DNA of 64,000 nt from Lunularia cruciata (GCA_948567375.1 OX419760.1:6200001-6264000); one strand, 5' to 3'. Positions 12,300 through 24,330 are shown, numbered from the stretch's first letter. Numbers and translations: made by a program. Notes: generated from the letters alone by a model not told the origin.

Positions 12300-12806
12300 A
12301 TGTCTATGCAGGCTTTCTACCGTGGTTATACTCCAGCCTCCTGGTACGGACCTGGTTATCACCACGAAGTTGGCTACTCGAGTGGTGCGAGGACTGAAGA
12401 GTATCCGGTTCGACAAAGTGCGTATACAAGTGCTCCCAGACGAGAAGAACCTTGGCAAACTGCGTCTTCATATGCTCCTAGAAGAGAAGAGTATAGCCAC
12501 ACCGCGTACTTAACTGCTCCAATGAGAGGAGAGTACATGCAAGCTGCGTCATCAGGAGCATACAGAAGAAATGACTACTATGATGATTACAGGAGGGGCA
12601 TTGTTGAATTGAGGATGCCTTTGTGCTGCGATGGCTGTGTGGAGAAAGTTCACAAGAAGTTCAAAGATATGGATGGTGTTTCATCAATCGAGTGTAATAC
12701 TGAATTACAGAAAGTGACCGTCAGAGGAACTGTTAAGCCTGAAGCTGTCTTGAAGAAGGCCAAGAAGATCTTGAGCCGCTCCGAGTTCTGGAAGGGAAGG
12801 AGGTAA
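12300..12806 (+). CDS. HMA-domain metal-binding protein
   Basis: 168 residues. Residues 1-99 are rich in Tyr, Arg, Ser and Pro and contain about four imperfect units of the form A-P-x-R-x-E-Y. Residues 100-165 form a heavy-metal-associated (HMA, ferredoxin-like) domain, as in plant HIPP/copper-chaperone-like proteins. The CxxC metal-binding pair is C110-D-G-C113 within R-M-P-L-C-C-D-G-C, with Leu where the canonical motif often has Met. The C-terminus S-R-S-E-F-W-K-G-R-R has no CaaX box, so prenylation as in true HIPPs is not expected. The ATG at 12,300 is the first in frame after an upstream TGA near 12,236. The second ATG at 12,306 overlaps a TGCAG that could be a splice acceptor, so a 5' exon cannot be excluded. 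A broken sibling lies inverted 7 kb upstream. A role in binding or delivering copper or zinc is inferred from the domain only. Confidence 0.85.
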   Translation: MSMQAFYRGYTPASWYGPGYHHEVGYSSGARTEEYPVRQSAYTSAPRREEPWQTASSYAPRREEYSHTAYLTAPMRGEYMQAASSGAYRRNDYYDDYRRGIVELRMPLCCDGCVEKVHKKFKDMDGVSSIECNTELQKVTVRGTVKPEAVLKKAKKILSRSEFWKGRR

Positions 12807-14370
12807 AACAAGTATTTAAATCAAAGAGCCCTTCAACTTTAAATTTATTCTGAAGGGATTTTCAACCTACAACCGGAGCAATAAGTCGAAGGTCGTCCTT
12901 ATCAGTGCCAACCACTATTTCAGCACAGGTTTCCAGTATCATCTCCCATACTGATTCTGGACGTACATTAGGCACATTCTGAAAATGTTCAGAAACGCAT
13001 GCATGCCGTACCTTTCTGCGATTCCCGAGTTAGACCAGTGGATCTGTGTATCTAGTTACAAAATACTAGATTTAATGAACGTAAAGTTGATAGTAGAAAG
13101 AGTTCATTTTGGAGTTGCATCCATATACTACCCTTACAGTATTCCTTCAGTACGCGTTGTCTGTACTTGTGTGCAAGAAACTGTGTTTGAGTTAAGCTTG
13201 TAAAGACAGTAAATTTGATTTCAATTACGCATGCAATGAGTACCATGCGCATGGGACTGTTTCCGACTGCCTTCCCTACCATCTCTTGCTGAAAGCGTAG
13301 TTAATTACAAGAACAGCTCTGAATCAGATTAAACAGCTGTATTGTCAAAATAAAGTGCAGTAAATTGTTTCCTTAGACGACATCTTAAGCTGACCTTTAA
13401 TGTTCATTTGCCCGGTGCAATTGGTGACTTAGGGCAAGCAGGTGTAATGAGTTGAAAAAGAAGGATTTATGACTTCGGATTTCCTTAGTTGTACTTTACT
13501 GAATGTAGTTTCAGCCATACACAAAGCCAAATCAACAACGTAAATGGGGGCCACTGTCTGAGATCGAAGCACTCTAATCTTCCAGTTATAGAACAGAAAT
13601 CTTTAGAATACCAGTTTTGGGCGAGGAAAGGGACTGTGAAAGCAATCAGTGGCTAAGATTTTCCGTTGACGACTGCATAGGGACAAGGGCTCATTGCACT
13701 AGACTCAAAAATGTATGTGCACAGACCTGGAACTGAATAATTGAAATAAAATGCTTCTGAATAACGAACACGTGGTTACAGCGATAGGCTGAAAGGAGGA
13801 TGGATGAAGAAAGTACAAAGTCAATTGGCATAACCCTAGCTTAGCCTCGAGATCTCGGGCACGGGTATGGAACCCGTCGCATTTTGACATAGTTTGCTTT
13901 TGAAGTAGTAGTTGTTCCGCAGTCTATGCAGAGAAAAATTGGATCACTCTGTTGATCCTGGATTTCAAAACCAGAAACTTGCATGGTTGAATGTTTAGGC
14001 AACGCTATAACTAGCAGCAACACCACCGAATTGTAAGGAGGACTGAGAGAGCTGACCCTCTAAATGCACGATTCTTTCCCGATGTATATGTTTAGCAACT
14101 TATATATTTCACGTGACAACGTTACTGCCTGCTGACAAGGAGTGTGTCGGACACGCTCTCATATGAACTGATCAATTCCTCGTAATGGCACACTTTGACT
14201 AGTAATGTAGGCCTCAAATTGTTGCAGACAAAATACATTATATTTCGTCGTGTGTTGAACTTGAAAGAAAAGGGAAAAACGCAAAGCAAAAAAAATCTAC
14301 AAGCAGTTCGAATCCAGGTAAAGTTCCTTGTGTCATTGACTTGGATGCAACATTATAGCTGAGCCACAAA

Positions 14371-14635
14371 ATACCGTACCGCACGTACATCATGTGCACC
14401 TTTGGATATTTCCAGGGAAAGACAAGGATGAGCAGTTGAATAGACGACCCAGTAAATTGTATTGATTCTGCGCCTCCGTGTGGTCCAGAATATGAGCAAA
14501 TTAAAAATTGCAGGTAATTAGTCGGATCCGGTGTCGGGCCAAATTGCAAATAACGATACCATACCGCACGTACACGATGTCTGGATCTACTTTCCGAATC
14601 TAAAGGGGAGGAAACAAGGATGAGCAATTCAACAC
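14371..14635. repeat. Direct repeat pair of about 70 bp
   Basis: ACCGTACCGCACGTACATCA at about 14,373 recurs as ACCATACCGCACGTACACGA at about 14,558. Both copies are followed by a similar stretch ending near ACAAGGATGAGCA. The offset is about 185 bp. Confidence 0.65.
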
Positions 14636-14677
14636 ATTGAACAGGCCGTTTGGTTTAAGGAGGCTGAGGAAAACTTG

Positions 14678-14704
14678 GGAAAAGGAAAAGGAAAAGGAAA
14701 AGGA
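14678..14704. repeat. (GGAAAA)n microsatellite
   Basis: About four to five tandem GGAAAA units are readable directly. Confidence 0.9.
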
Positions 14705-17196
14705 TGAAGTATATAATCCCTCGATCCAGTCTCATTCTCAACTTGCTCATGTGTACTGCGGGTGATATCGGAGGAAGGTGAGAGAAGCCGAAGATGGACC
14801 GCATCGCATCACGATGATGTCCAGCTTCCAGATAGATTTGATTCAAAAATTCAGTGTTGAACAAGATGGCCGTCATGTTAAAATACCTGTGGTTCGCGAT
14901 AGTTGGTGTTTGTCGCGTTGGCCTTCGGGTGGGGTGACAGTGAGTATTCCAATCAGAATGGCAGTACTAGTTGGTTTAAATCAAACTTAATTCAGTTGAA
15001 ATTGAGTATTCCTAGATCAGGTCATGAAGAGGAGTCACGAACTCATTCTACTGTTATATACGATGTTTTGTCGATTCTCGAGGTTGCTTTTCGTGATAAC
15101 TATCAACATCTAAAGACTCAAAATTCCACTTCTGGGCCAGTGGCAGATGATGACCAGTAGCTTCGTCATATTTTCTGCACAATTGACAACAAAGAAACTC
15201 TTTCGTTGACGACAACTCCGCGATGACAACTTTAATCATTGTGGGTAATATTGTAACGCGACTACTACACAGGTGTTAATGGTCTAGCTACTGGATTTGC
15301 CACTTCCGTCTGGAAGTCAGAGTTTCAGCATGAGCCAAGCCGTTCTTGTAAGTACGGTTATCTTGATGCACATCACTTCATCATTTCGGTCCTCCAGTAA
15401 AAATGCAGCAGATGCTAGACATGATGATTTTGAGTTTTGAATCTTACAGTGTAGTCTAAACCTCAATGAATGGTAATACTGTGTGTAGATCGCTGTAGTA
15501 TTTGACTTCCTGGAAACCATTCTTCTGGGGGGAGTAGTAACCTGCACAAACTTAGTGAAATCGCTGACCTCAACAGTTTTCCGTGAAATCCATACTGTAT
15601 CCCTATGGAATGGTCTGTGCTTGCACTGCTCATTCTTTGGCTACTATGCCGTCGAGAGTGGGACTCAATGTCAGGGGCACCTAATTTACAGGTGAGAAGG
15701 ACGGAATTTTCTATGGGGAACTAAGTCGTTATTGCTGCAACACAATCTGGCCAGTTCGAGGGGTATTCTGTTAGAGTCTGTATCAACGTCTACTGTATCT
15801 GCCCCATGTTGGCCTCTTTGATTGTAGTTGGACTTACTATTTCCTTCTCTTGAATCGGGGACGGTAAAGATGCCGAAAGAGACAACTCCATCTATGTTTT
15901 CCCATACGAGGGAGTGATTTCCATTGTCACTTCTGTCGCCAGTAATAGCCGCTCTGGCTCAGGACTTCCTTCCACGGCACTCCGAACGCTGGTCCTCGGA
16001 TGTCAGAATACTCACCACATTGCGTTCAGGACTTTACCTCCAGTTTATTCTCCGTAGTTTCCATCATTCTGTACTTCATGTTCAGGAATGTCCGAAAACA
16101 AATTATCCCGTTCTTACTAGCTACTGGACAAGAATAAATCCTCCTGCGATATACTAGTTTATTGGGTGCCCATTCAATACATCGCCTAGTGTGTATCATG
16201 AGTTTTTAGATTATTATAATTTAAATATTATTACTTTTGTTTTATTATTAATTATATATTTTAATTTTAATTTATATAATATTTAAAATAATTTTTTTAG
16301 TTTTAAATATATTTTAATATTATTAATTTTAATAATATAAAAAATATTCACTAAAAAAACAAAATTGAAACTAAACCCCAATAGAGCCTATATAAATCTT
16401 TATCTTATACAATTTTAATTACATAAAGATATATCTTCCGACAAGACACTGCCGTTAGAAAATGGCTAGCGCGGCGCATATCGATTTCGACTATGGACAA
16501 CACTCGACCGTCATACTACTTTAAATTTAAATTCCTTCATTTGAATTTAAATCTCACACGCAACCATATTTCACTGCAAACCTCAATGCTCTGTCGACGG
16601 TGCATTACCCCAAATAGTTCATGGCCAAAAGTTCCACCACCAAGTTGCGGAAGAACTGGTAATGATGATCAAACTATCCAGAATGGATGGTTTTATCATC
16701 ATTTTTATATGTTTTATTATTATCTATCATAGAAAAAGCGTTCATGAATATTTGGAATTACAACAGTTTCTACCTCCTTGGAAACATTATTTTTCTAAAG
16801 AGATTTTTATATTCTTGATAATCAGTACAGTTTCCATGTAGGTTGTAAATGTAACCAACATGATGCATGAGTCATATATTCTGCAGAACGGCGTTCTTGC
16901 ACCGGTTGTACAATTGTTAAGAATTAAAAAAAGGTAAAGTTAATGCAAATTCAGGAAAAATAAAAATAATTTTTGCAATATGTGTAGAAATGCCAAAGTA
17001 TAATAAACCATCTGACCGCCCGAACCAGGACGTAAAGGAACCAAACCTAGAGACGGACGGGATTTTGTATGCCATACTCAAACACACGGATTCTCAATAC
17101 ATTCTTTGACGGGGAATACGGCCCAATTGATTGGGGCACACAACTTTAAATATAAAATTTAGTTGAAGTTTGTTTAGCAGTCGGTGTTTCAGGCAA

Positions 17197-17267
17197 GCAT
17201 CGGTGGTCTAGGGGTAGAATAGTTCCCTGCCACGGAACAGACCCGGGTTCGATTCCCGGCCGATGCA
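17197..17267 (+). tRNA. tRNA-Gly (GCC anticodon)
   Basis: 71 nt with a full cloverleaf. The acceptor stem is GCATCGG (17,197-17,203) paired with CCGATGC (17,260-17,266), with discriminator A at 17,267. The D-arm is TGGTCTAGGGGTAGAA. The anticodon stem GTTCC/GGAAC encloses CTGCCAC with anticodon GCC at 17,229-17,231. The T-arm is CCGGGTTCGATTCCCGG. There is no intron, and CCA is not encoded, as usual for a nuclear gene. Confidence 0.97.
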
Positions 17268-17809
17268 AGCTTCATGCTTCATTGCTGGAATTTCGGATGC
17301 TTTTGATTTTGGGCAACAAAGCCTGTCAATCGAGAATTCCTCTTTGATCTGATGCATCGTTTCTCATAGTGTTTAGGGTCACGCACATCACCTACAGATT
17401 TAAGCCTGTTTTGCTTCAGGAATCCATGCAGCAACATACTCATGTTTCTAAGTAGTTTTCGGAGTACAAGGTTCAAGTTATTCGGCATTCCGCCATTGCG
17501 TTCTTGATGAAGGCCTCAGGCGAGTGTGCTGTGTACCGGCATAGCTCTATCCTAAAATCCATGGTACTGGAAACCACCTTGGAAAAGCAAGAAGAAATCA
17601 GTTTGCTTACCATTCTTAGTGAGGTTCCAGACTCCTACGAACCCAAGGACTACCAATTATTTGTCTACGTCTATACGCCTACGTTTGATATTTAGTGATC
17701 ATATTCTCGATTTAAAGACCAGTACCTACCAAAACTGCTTAACATGATCGGATGATAGCTAGTCCTATGCATGTACTCTGGTATCCATCCGTATTAAAGC
17801 ATTGTTTGG

Positions 17810-18380
17810 TCATCTCAACGTCTTTTGGGCATCTGCAAGTTTCGGGCAACACATGCATGCCACGCCAGTGAAAACATCTGGTTTTGTGTTGTTATCAGCA
17901 TCTGCCATTTTGGTGCTGTAGCAACTCAGGGACCCGTTAAGGACATTATTTTGCCCAATGAGGATGGTGTTCTCTTGTAACAGGGCAAAAAGTGTGTTCA
18001 GCGAATTGATATATGCTGCAGGTTTCTCGGCAGCCGCAACTGAAGCCAGCATAATGTAGAGTAACGTCCAACAATTCTTAAGTACCCATGATACTGAAAT
18101 CTTTTCTACGCCGAGAAGGTGCACTGATGGTGAAGCACAAAATGCCACTTACTTGCTGCAAGTTGCTTGAAATCACCCAAATTCTTGACAGTTTTATCAT
18201 TGTCCGTAATAGCTGAGTTGAGCTCTTCCCAGGTTGCTAGTGGCAACCGGTCAAGAGTACCCGCAGCGCTGCCAACTTGGTAGGATTGGAGAGTGCGGTT
18301 GAAGTCCTTGTACCACTAAGTGGGCGATCCCGGCATTCTCCACCTTGTACGTGTTTCCCGCTGTTGCATCGATGGCGGAA
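17810..18380 (-). pseudogene. Unidentified gene remnant, probably two exons
   Basis: On the minus strand an acceptor-like TAATGCAG near 18,395 precedes a frame reading A-L-Y-A-P-S-A-I-D-A-T-A-G-N-T-Y-K-V-E-N-A-G. A frame change with a TAG near 18,315 leads into W-Y-K-D-F-N-R-T-L-Q-S-Y-Q-V-G and then L-P-L-A-T-W-E-E-L-N-S-A. This ends at a consensus donor GTAAGT near 18,150. A second exon after a CTTCAG acceptor near 18,045 would read V-A-A-A-E-K-P-A-A-Y-I-N-S-L-N-T-L-F-A-L-L-Q and continue to a stop at 17,810. The protein-like composition and matching splice signals suggest a once real gene. I do not recognise the family, and the frame change suggests it is broken. Confidence 0.4.
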
Positions 18381-18599
18381 GGTGCATATAAGGCCCTGCA
18401 TTACCAAATACTCACGAATCGTGAACTCGAATCTTCAAATTTTTCAACCACTTGATTGAATGTACATGGCCGGATTGAACCCGAGTACATGTGACCCAAG
18501 GGTTCCCTCGGGTACTACTAGAAACTAGAACGACGATAAAAGGCAACTTCCTAGGTAGACCTCATGAAACCGTACAAGAATAAAACATAAGCAGTAAAA

Positions 18600-18705
18600 C
18601 AGGGTTAAACCCCAATAGTATCGAAACGAAATATAGTTTAACCTCAATAGCATTGGTACGAGAAATTTGTCCCTGGTGCTCCTAAAATATCTGAGCGATG
18701 TAAAT
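18600..18705. repeat. Dispersed repeat, copy 3
   Basis: TTTAACCTCAATAGCATTGG and CTCCTAAAATATCTGAGCGATG match the right part of the repeat near 7,555-7,620 at moderate identity and equal spacing. A short internal echo (AACCCCAATAGTATCG) lies just upstream. Confidence 0.55.
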
Positions 18706-18929
18706 AGATTATACTAGCCAATATGAAGTATAAAAAGTGAAAGTGGTATCTTTGATGATTCCTGTAATAAGCTCTTCATCTCTTGTGTATTCTTTGAGAA
18801 ATGTGTTAAACATAGTAGATCGACTAATGCCAGGCTGTTTATAGTGATGTATATCTAGATCAAGATCACCGTCCCGTGACGAAAATGTTATCTTAAATTG
18901 CTGGTAGGTAAGTGAACGGAGTCCTGCAC

Positions 18930-20240
18930 GCTCTAAGCAATGCCAAAAATATGGACATCCTTGTGCGAAGAGTGCAGCCACCGCAATCCAACTAGGAGAG
19001 TTCTCACAACCCAACAACCTGCAAGCCAAATTGCTTCCAGTTCAGTCCTTATGATCCTTCTACTACTCCAACTCCGGCAATGGCTCCAACGATCACCAGA
19101 CTATCAGATTGAGGAAGACCAGACCTATTAGCCAAGAAACTCATTCAATGTTGTTCATTGCGGATCAGTTCAATGTCCAGGAAGGAGGAATTCATTGGAT
19201 TTTACTGCGAATTTCCACAACGTAAGACAGTGAATTCCCCAAAGTGAATACAGAAGTGATTGGAAGCAACAGCACTCACTTTGAAGCAACCATGACGACC
19301 ATATATAGCTTTGGCAACTTCAGGTAAACCCTGAAGGGTTTACGATTAGGGGTAATTTTACAAGCTTGGCTCCCATGGTACGCATGGTACGCATGGTATG
19401 GTAGCCATAGGTAGCAAGACCGCCGAAAACCACCACCCACATTTTGGGCTGCACATTCTTAGTGAGCTTGCCATCGTCATAAACCTGAAGGATGACTGAG
19501 ATGTGCCCTGCTGCGTAGCCGACTTCTCCAGCTCCATGTGAAACGATAACGCAGATGACTGACAAAACCTGAACAACGAATGGAGATTTATGGCTTGAAT
19601 CATGTTTCCGGAATATCCTAAACGAAGACAATCCAATTAGATTATCTTACTAAGATATATGAAGGCGTATTCCACTCTTGGCTTGCCAACCTCTGCATGC
19701 TTGTGAATGTCATCAACCATTCGGGTTGTGTTGACGACGTTGTGAATATCTTGGGTAAAACCGTTTGATACGATCTTCCAGACTTGGACCAAGCACTTTG
19801 TGCAGAATATTGGTCGGCAATTTTTTCTTTATGATGGATGTTTTTAACTGGTTTCTCATCATGGAAGTAAAGAGGACTTTCGATTTTCTCAATGTTATTA
19901 CCATCACTGCATTGTCGATTAAGAGTTCCACGACAGGTTTCTGGCTGGTTCCAAAATTACTCAATTTTATGGCGATAGCAGTTCGTCTAATAAGCGTAGC
20001 ATGAAAACAACGTTCGAGAATCTCAATCTGTTGCTAAAGATTGGAAACTGAAAGAGAGACACTACTGTAACAAAAAGATTTTGGTTCTTACCTGTCCAGC
20101 GTGACGTTCATTTTCCTGTACAACAAGGGAACCACGAATGAAGGCAGAGATTAAAGCTGCACCTGCTCCGATTTCAGCAGAAATCCACGCAGTATTGAAG
20201 AAGAACTGGTGAAATCCATCCTTGTCATCTGCTTTTTGTT
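18930..20240 (-). pseudogene. Broken SLC20/PiT (PHO89-type) phosphate transporter
   Basis: Several pieces match sodium- or proton-coupled phosphate transporters of the PiT family in the right order on the minus strand. A membrane-segment exon near 20,095-20,200 (W-I-S-A-E-I-G-A-G-A-A) ends at a consensus donor CAG/GTAAGAA. A loop near 19,660-19,770 reads V-D-D-I-H-K-H-A-E-V and R-V-E-Y-A-F-I-Y-L. An exon at about 19,320-19,580, after a TTGTTCAG acceptor, reads V-L-S-V-I-C-V-I-V-S-H-G-A and continues to V-F-G-G-L-A-T-Y-G-Y. A C-terminal part at about 18,930-19,110 reads G-A-I-A-G-V-G-V-V-E-G and N-W-K-Q-F-G-L-Q-V. The family signature H-G-A-N-D-V-A-N-A has decayed to H-G-A-G-E-V-G-Y-A, losing residues conserved in functional members. 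Stops (TAA after V-V-E-G-S, TGA near E-L-S) and frame changes break the rest. The N-terminal half was not found upstream. Confidence 0.65.
19374..19402. repeat. (CATGGTACG)n short tandem repeat
   Basis: Three tandem 9-bp units (CATGGTACG) with a degraded fourth, lying inside the phosphate-transporter remnant. They duplicate its M-R-T residues, a minor in-frame expansion. Confidence 0.85.
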
Positions 20241-20399
20241 TCCATCCATGATTACATATCCCTGCACGATAGCTGACAGTTTTACGTAACCCAGTAAGAT
20301 CAGATTGAAGCCTATGGCTAGTCGGCGTTACATCTACTATTCTGAAACTATTGTGGAGGGAAATGACACGCAAGCCGTTAAAAAATACATGGACTGAAC

Positions 20400-21555
20400 T
20401 TATATTAGTGTATTCACTACTTTTAAACGTTTAGATTATATGGTAAATATCTACAGGATTAAACAACTTGTAAATAATTTACTGAATAATTTTTTAACAT
20501 TTTTGTACTCTTCACATTATCGATCGGCGGAATGAAAAAGAAAAGAACCGAGTATAAAGAAGGCCGGGTTTTCACAGGGCCTACTGTTTTCATTGAAACT
20601 GAAGTGAACATTTTCAACAACTAAAATCGAAATCTTTTCATAGTTTGTAATCATGGGATTAAATTAGGTTGCTGCGGTTCTTGTAGTGCTTGCTAGAAAT
20701 AAATCATTTACATTCAGTCCATAAATCTTGAATTGAAGCCCTTCAATTTCTAATGGAATGTAATGAGAGATGAATGTTAAAAGTCTTTTTTCGTCGTCCT
20801 GAATCTGACATATTTTGTCAATTCTTTTTACTTTACTTGATACTCATGTTCAACTTTCATGAAAATATCCTTATAAAGTGTTACAATTGACGTGTTCATT
20901 CTAATCGCAAGTAGTCCCTATGAAATATCCCGCAAGGTCGAAATTTTATCCACTTGTTCGTGGGTATTTCAGGCATCCCATAATTCAAATAACAAACTGG
21001 ACAGTCGTTATTAATTTTGTATCAAGTTTAACAGTCTCTATAATCAATACTCTCATTTCCAATATCAAATTAAATAGTCTTTGTTCCCCATTTTCACAAC
21101 ATATCGTGTCTGTCGATGTTCCAATAAGTTTACCTCAACCCATAACCATTTTGTGAAATTTCTGACTGAAAATCCTAATGATAATGCACCCCAAGTGTTC
21201 AAAATCTTCTTTAGCACAATCGGGGACTTCAAGTAGATTACAAGAGCTGGCGAGCAACCCCTAGAATACCCGAAACTAAGACCTGTTTTTATAAGATTCG
21301 TGTTTTCTAAGCGGTTGCCTTTTCTCGGTTTTAAAAGATTCCGGCACGAAAACCTTTAATGAGAATTCACCCTTTAATGTGCAAAATCTCTTATTGCTAG
21401 CATATACATGTTCCCTACTTATTGAGATCCCTGTAGCTCCTGCAAGACAGAAAGGATTTTTCCTTTCTGTGAAACATAGTGAATGTTTTACAAGTTTTCA
21501 AAATGACTGATCCAGCAGGCTGGAAATCAAAATTTTGTGAGGGAATGTTCCGAGA
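20400..21555. other. No supported gene
   Basis: A+T-rich sequence with only short chance frames. The missing N-terminal half of the phosphate transporter would be expected upstream on the minus strand, that is here, but I could not recognise it. Confidence 0.4.
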
Positions 21556-21557
21556 AT

Positions 21558-21629
21558 TGAACTCGACGTGAATCGAACACGCAACCTTCTGATCTGGAGT
21601 CAGACGCGCTACCATTGCGCCACGAATCC
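21558..21629 (-). tRNA. tRNA-Trp (CCA anticodon)
   Basis: 72 nt on the minus strand. The 5' acceptor strand is GGATTCG (21,629-21,623) and the 3' strand CGAGTTC (21,565-21,559), paired with two G-U wobbles, with discriminator A at 21,558. The D-arm is TGGCGCAATGGTAGCGC. The anticodon stem TCTGA/TCAGA encloses CTCCAGA with anticodon CCA at 21,597-21,595. The T-arm has GTGTTCGATTCAC. Plant nuclear type, no intron. Confidence 0.95.
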
Positions 21630-23200
21630 CCGCATGTCTTCGTTACCAGACTTTTTCTTATTGTATTTTTGCAGTTCCTTGGTATACTCGCACGTGGCCC
21701 CTTGGTGGTCTTGTACCAATGAGTATTGGCGGACTGGATAAGATTGTTGCAAGATCTTTTAACACAGTAACCACAAAGAAGAGGAGACTACTATAAGAAA
21801 GCTTTTTAGTATACAACTGCCAACAGAATAGTGTAAATCTTCATGACTTTCGAAAAGCAGAATCTACAGGCAAGAGATCAGAGTTTCAAATCTAGAAGTA
21901 TTTCAACCGTGGGGGGGTTATACCGCTCGAATAGTGTTAACACGTGATAGAGTAGATTAAAGGAATTTGGCCAGAAAGTTGACCTGATTTATTAAACATG
22001 TTCTTCATCTTCAGAGTAGCGGCAACGACAAGAGACCTGAAGGCAGAAATCTTTAGAACGTAATCATGCCCGCGGTATGTTTGCTTTTTTGAAGACCAGT
22101 CTTACTTACTGCGTATGAAGGTAAGATTGGCATATGACATATGTGAAACGGACTTCAGATGAAGCAAAGAAAGAAAGAATGAATGTGTATGGAGTTCCGA
22201 CGATGCCAATTAGAATCACAACCATTAGTCGCAAACAAACCGTGAATATAGAGAATGGGAACGACTATGGGCTTGAAAATTTAAACAGAGAATTTGGGTA
22301 TGTAGAGTCAACGCGAAAGTCTATAAAAGAACAGAATAAATGACGGTCCATACTCCTTATGGCCTTTCTCACCTTTGAGCCGGAAAACTATTTACTAATA
22401 AATCTTCACCCTGACGGCGACACCTCCGTAAACTGGAGTCCAACAAAAGCCCAATCTGACTAAACTCTCGAGTCAGCTCGCGGCTTTCTCTTCCACCACC
22501 AAACTAACACCATCCTAACCATCCTGATCATGCTGTGAGCACGTCGCTAATGCGTCAGCACAGTCCTCGTCCGCCCAGACCTCGTGCCCTTATCTGGAAC
22601 AGCTACCATCCTCATGCGAAATCGAGATTAAGGGCCGCTGGGATTACAGCCAGAGACTACAATGTACATGGTCAGTAAAGAAAGAATTAGAAAATTCCAT
22701 ATTCGACGGGACGACAAAACGTGACTTCGGCAAAGCAGGGGACGGCGAGCGACGTAGAACTCAGTTTTTGTTTCGTACAGCTCTCCTGATCGCATTTTCA
22801 ACCAGTCCCCTTCTTTCAGCAACTTTAACTTCGATGCGTTCAGTGAACGCGTTTCCACTGCCCGCGCGCAAATCTTAAGAGTCTTCTGCAATTTGCAGGT
22901 GAGGATAACGTTTGAAACCTGGCCCGCCTGGCCTCATTCTCATCAACCTTCTGCACTTTTCATCACATACGTTCCGTGCCGACGATATTACGGATTTGAG
23001 CAACCATGCTTTCCAGAAAGCTCCAGTGACCTCTACTGTAGTTCTGTAGTCTATCTTGAGCCATCAACCGCCTTTGATGGCAAAACAGGAAATTCCCGAG
23101 TTTCTTCGCGTCATCTGCTTATGGGCTTTATCGGATTGGGATGCGTGAAAGCACCTGTGACTGCATCATCTGCCGTGTAGAGTATAAGTTATGATAGGGT
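21630..23200. other. No clearly supported gene
   Basis: A short minus frame at 22,628-22,891 (L-K-E-G-D-W-L-K-M-R-S-G-E-L-Y) is protein-like but unidentified. The stretch 22,380-22,640 is C-rich on the plus strand, unlike its surroundings. No RNA gene was recognised. Confidence 0.35.
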
Positions 23201-23426
23201 GATTCCGGTTCTCAAGAACTGACATTTGAATTCACGATAACCAAAGTAGAAGAAATTTTAAAAGCTTCTTGTTTTAAAAGAATTTCCTGGTATTACCTGA
23301 ATAATTTAATAACAAATGTATATAATTAAATTTTATTTTTTATTATTAAATTATTTCAAATTTGGTAAACACAAAATATGGGATTTGCTCGATATTCTAT
23401 AAGTGTAATAACTTTGACAATGAAAA

Positions 23427-23429
23427 TTA

Positions 23430-23453
<24 letters not shown>
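23427..23453. repeat. (ATT)n microsatellite
   Basis: About nine uninterrupted ATT units within the A+T-rich island. Confidence 0.95.
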
Positions 23454-23460
<7 letters not shown>

Positions 23461-24297
23461 ATTCTAAGTAGAATTTTGTATCTGGATCGATTATAATAAA
23501 AAATTATTTCAATAAATAAAATATCAGGAGTGATAATATCTTAATACTTCTATTGGTGAAATTTTCTTTTTTAAGTAAATTTTTTTTTTATATTTACAGA
23601 AGAAATACATATTATATTGTAATTTTCTATTTCGAACTTTCACAAACCTTTCTCTTGTATATTTGTATTGTTTCTCTATGTTTATTTACTTAATGGTTTG
23701 AAATTTTTCTTTTTTTTCTCATATAATCTTATATAGCATAATATATTTTATGCTTTTTCTTATTCTTGATGAGAATCTTTTGAATTATATTTCAAATCTC
23801 TTGATACAGTAAGTATCTTTAGAGCAAGATTAACAAATCTTAATATTTGGACTATATTACATAAGAAGGTCAGCTTTTCTGTAGGTATAAGTCTAGTTTT
23901 TAATGACAGATTGATCATGAATACTTTAATATAATAACTTCTGAATTGAACCATTCTGTAATCTTATAATATTGCTACTTTAATGCAGAATTAGGATGTT
24001 GTTTAAAATTGCTCATCTTTGAAGATCAGTGATACATATAAGAGTAGTATATTATTGCATTGGGTTTAGAATGATGTACTATCTGTTTATATGATTCTTA
24101 AAATTAGTAAATTTAAATGAAATATATCATATATTCATTTTATTCCATGTGTGTTAAAGTACTGTTTAAGCAACCTTTAAAAACTCTATGTTGTACTGTT
24201 TATTGATAAATTTTGAAATGGTATAGTATTAATATTATTGTTCTCTAGTTGGTCTATTTAATTTTCATTAACTAATTATTATATTAAAATTATTAGC

Positions 24298-24300
<3 letters not shown>

Positions 24301-24330
<30 letters not shown>

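Larger units (their letters stand above)
12810..17190. other. No clearly supported gene
   Basis: Only short frames are present. One weak candidate is a small secreted protein around 14,865-15,160. A hydrophobic start from the ATG near 14,865 and a downstream frame (F-G-W-G-D-S-E-Y-S-N-Q-N-G) are separated by one frame change, so it is either spliced, broken or chance. About 16,200-16,340 is strongly A+T-rich. Repeats in this stretch are listed separately. Confidence 0.4.

Noticed and set aside
13835-13885. tRNA-like T-arm on the minus strand (GGGTTCCATACCC)
   Set aside because: The loop lacks the normal TTCRA pattern, and no acceptor, D or anticodon arms can be formed around it.
14865-15160. 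Small secreted protein
   Set aside because: The signal-peptide-like start and the following frame are out of register and no splice signals decide it. Too weak for a gene call.
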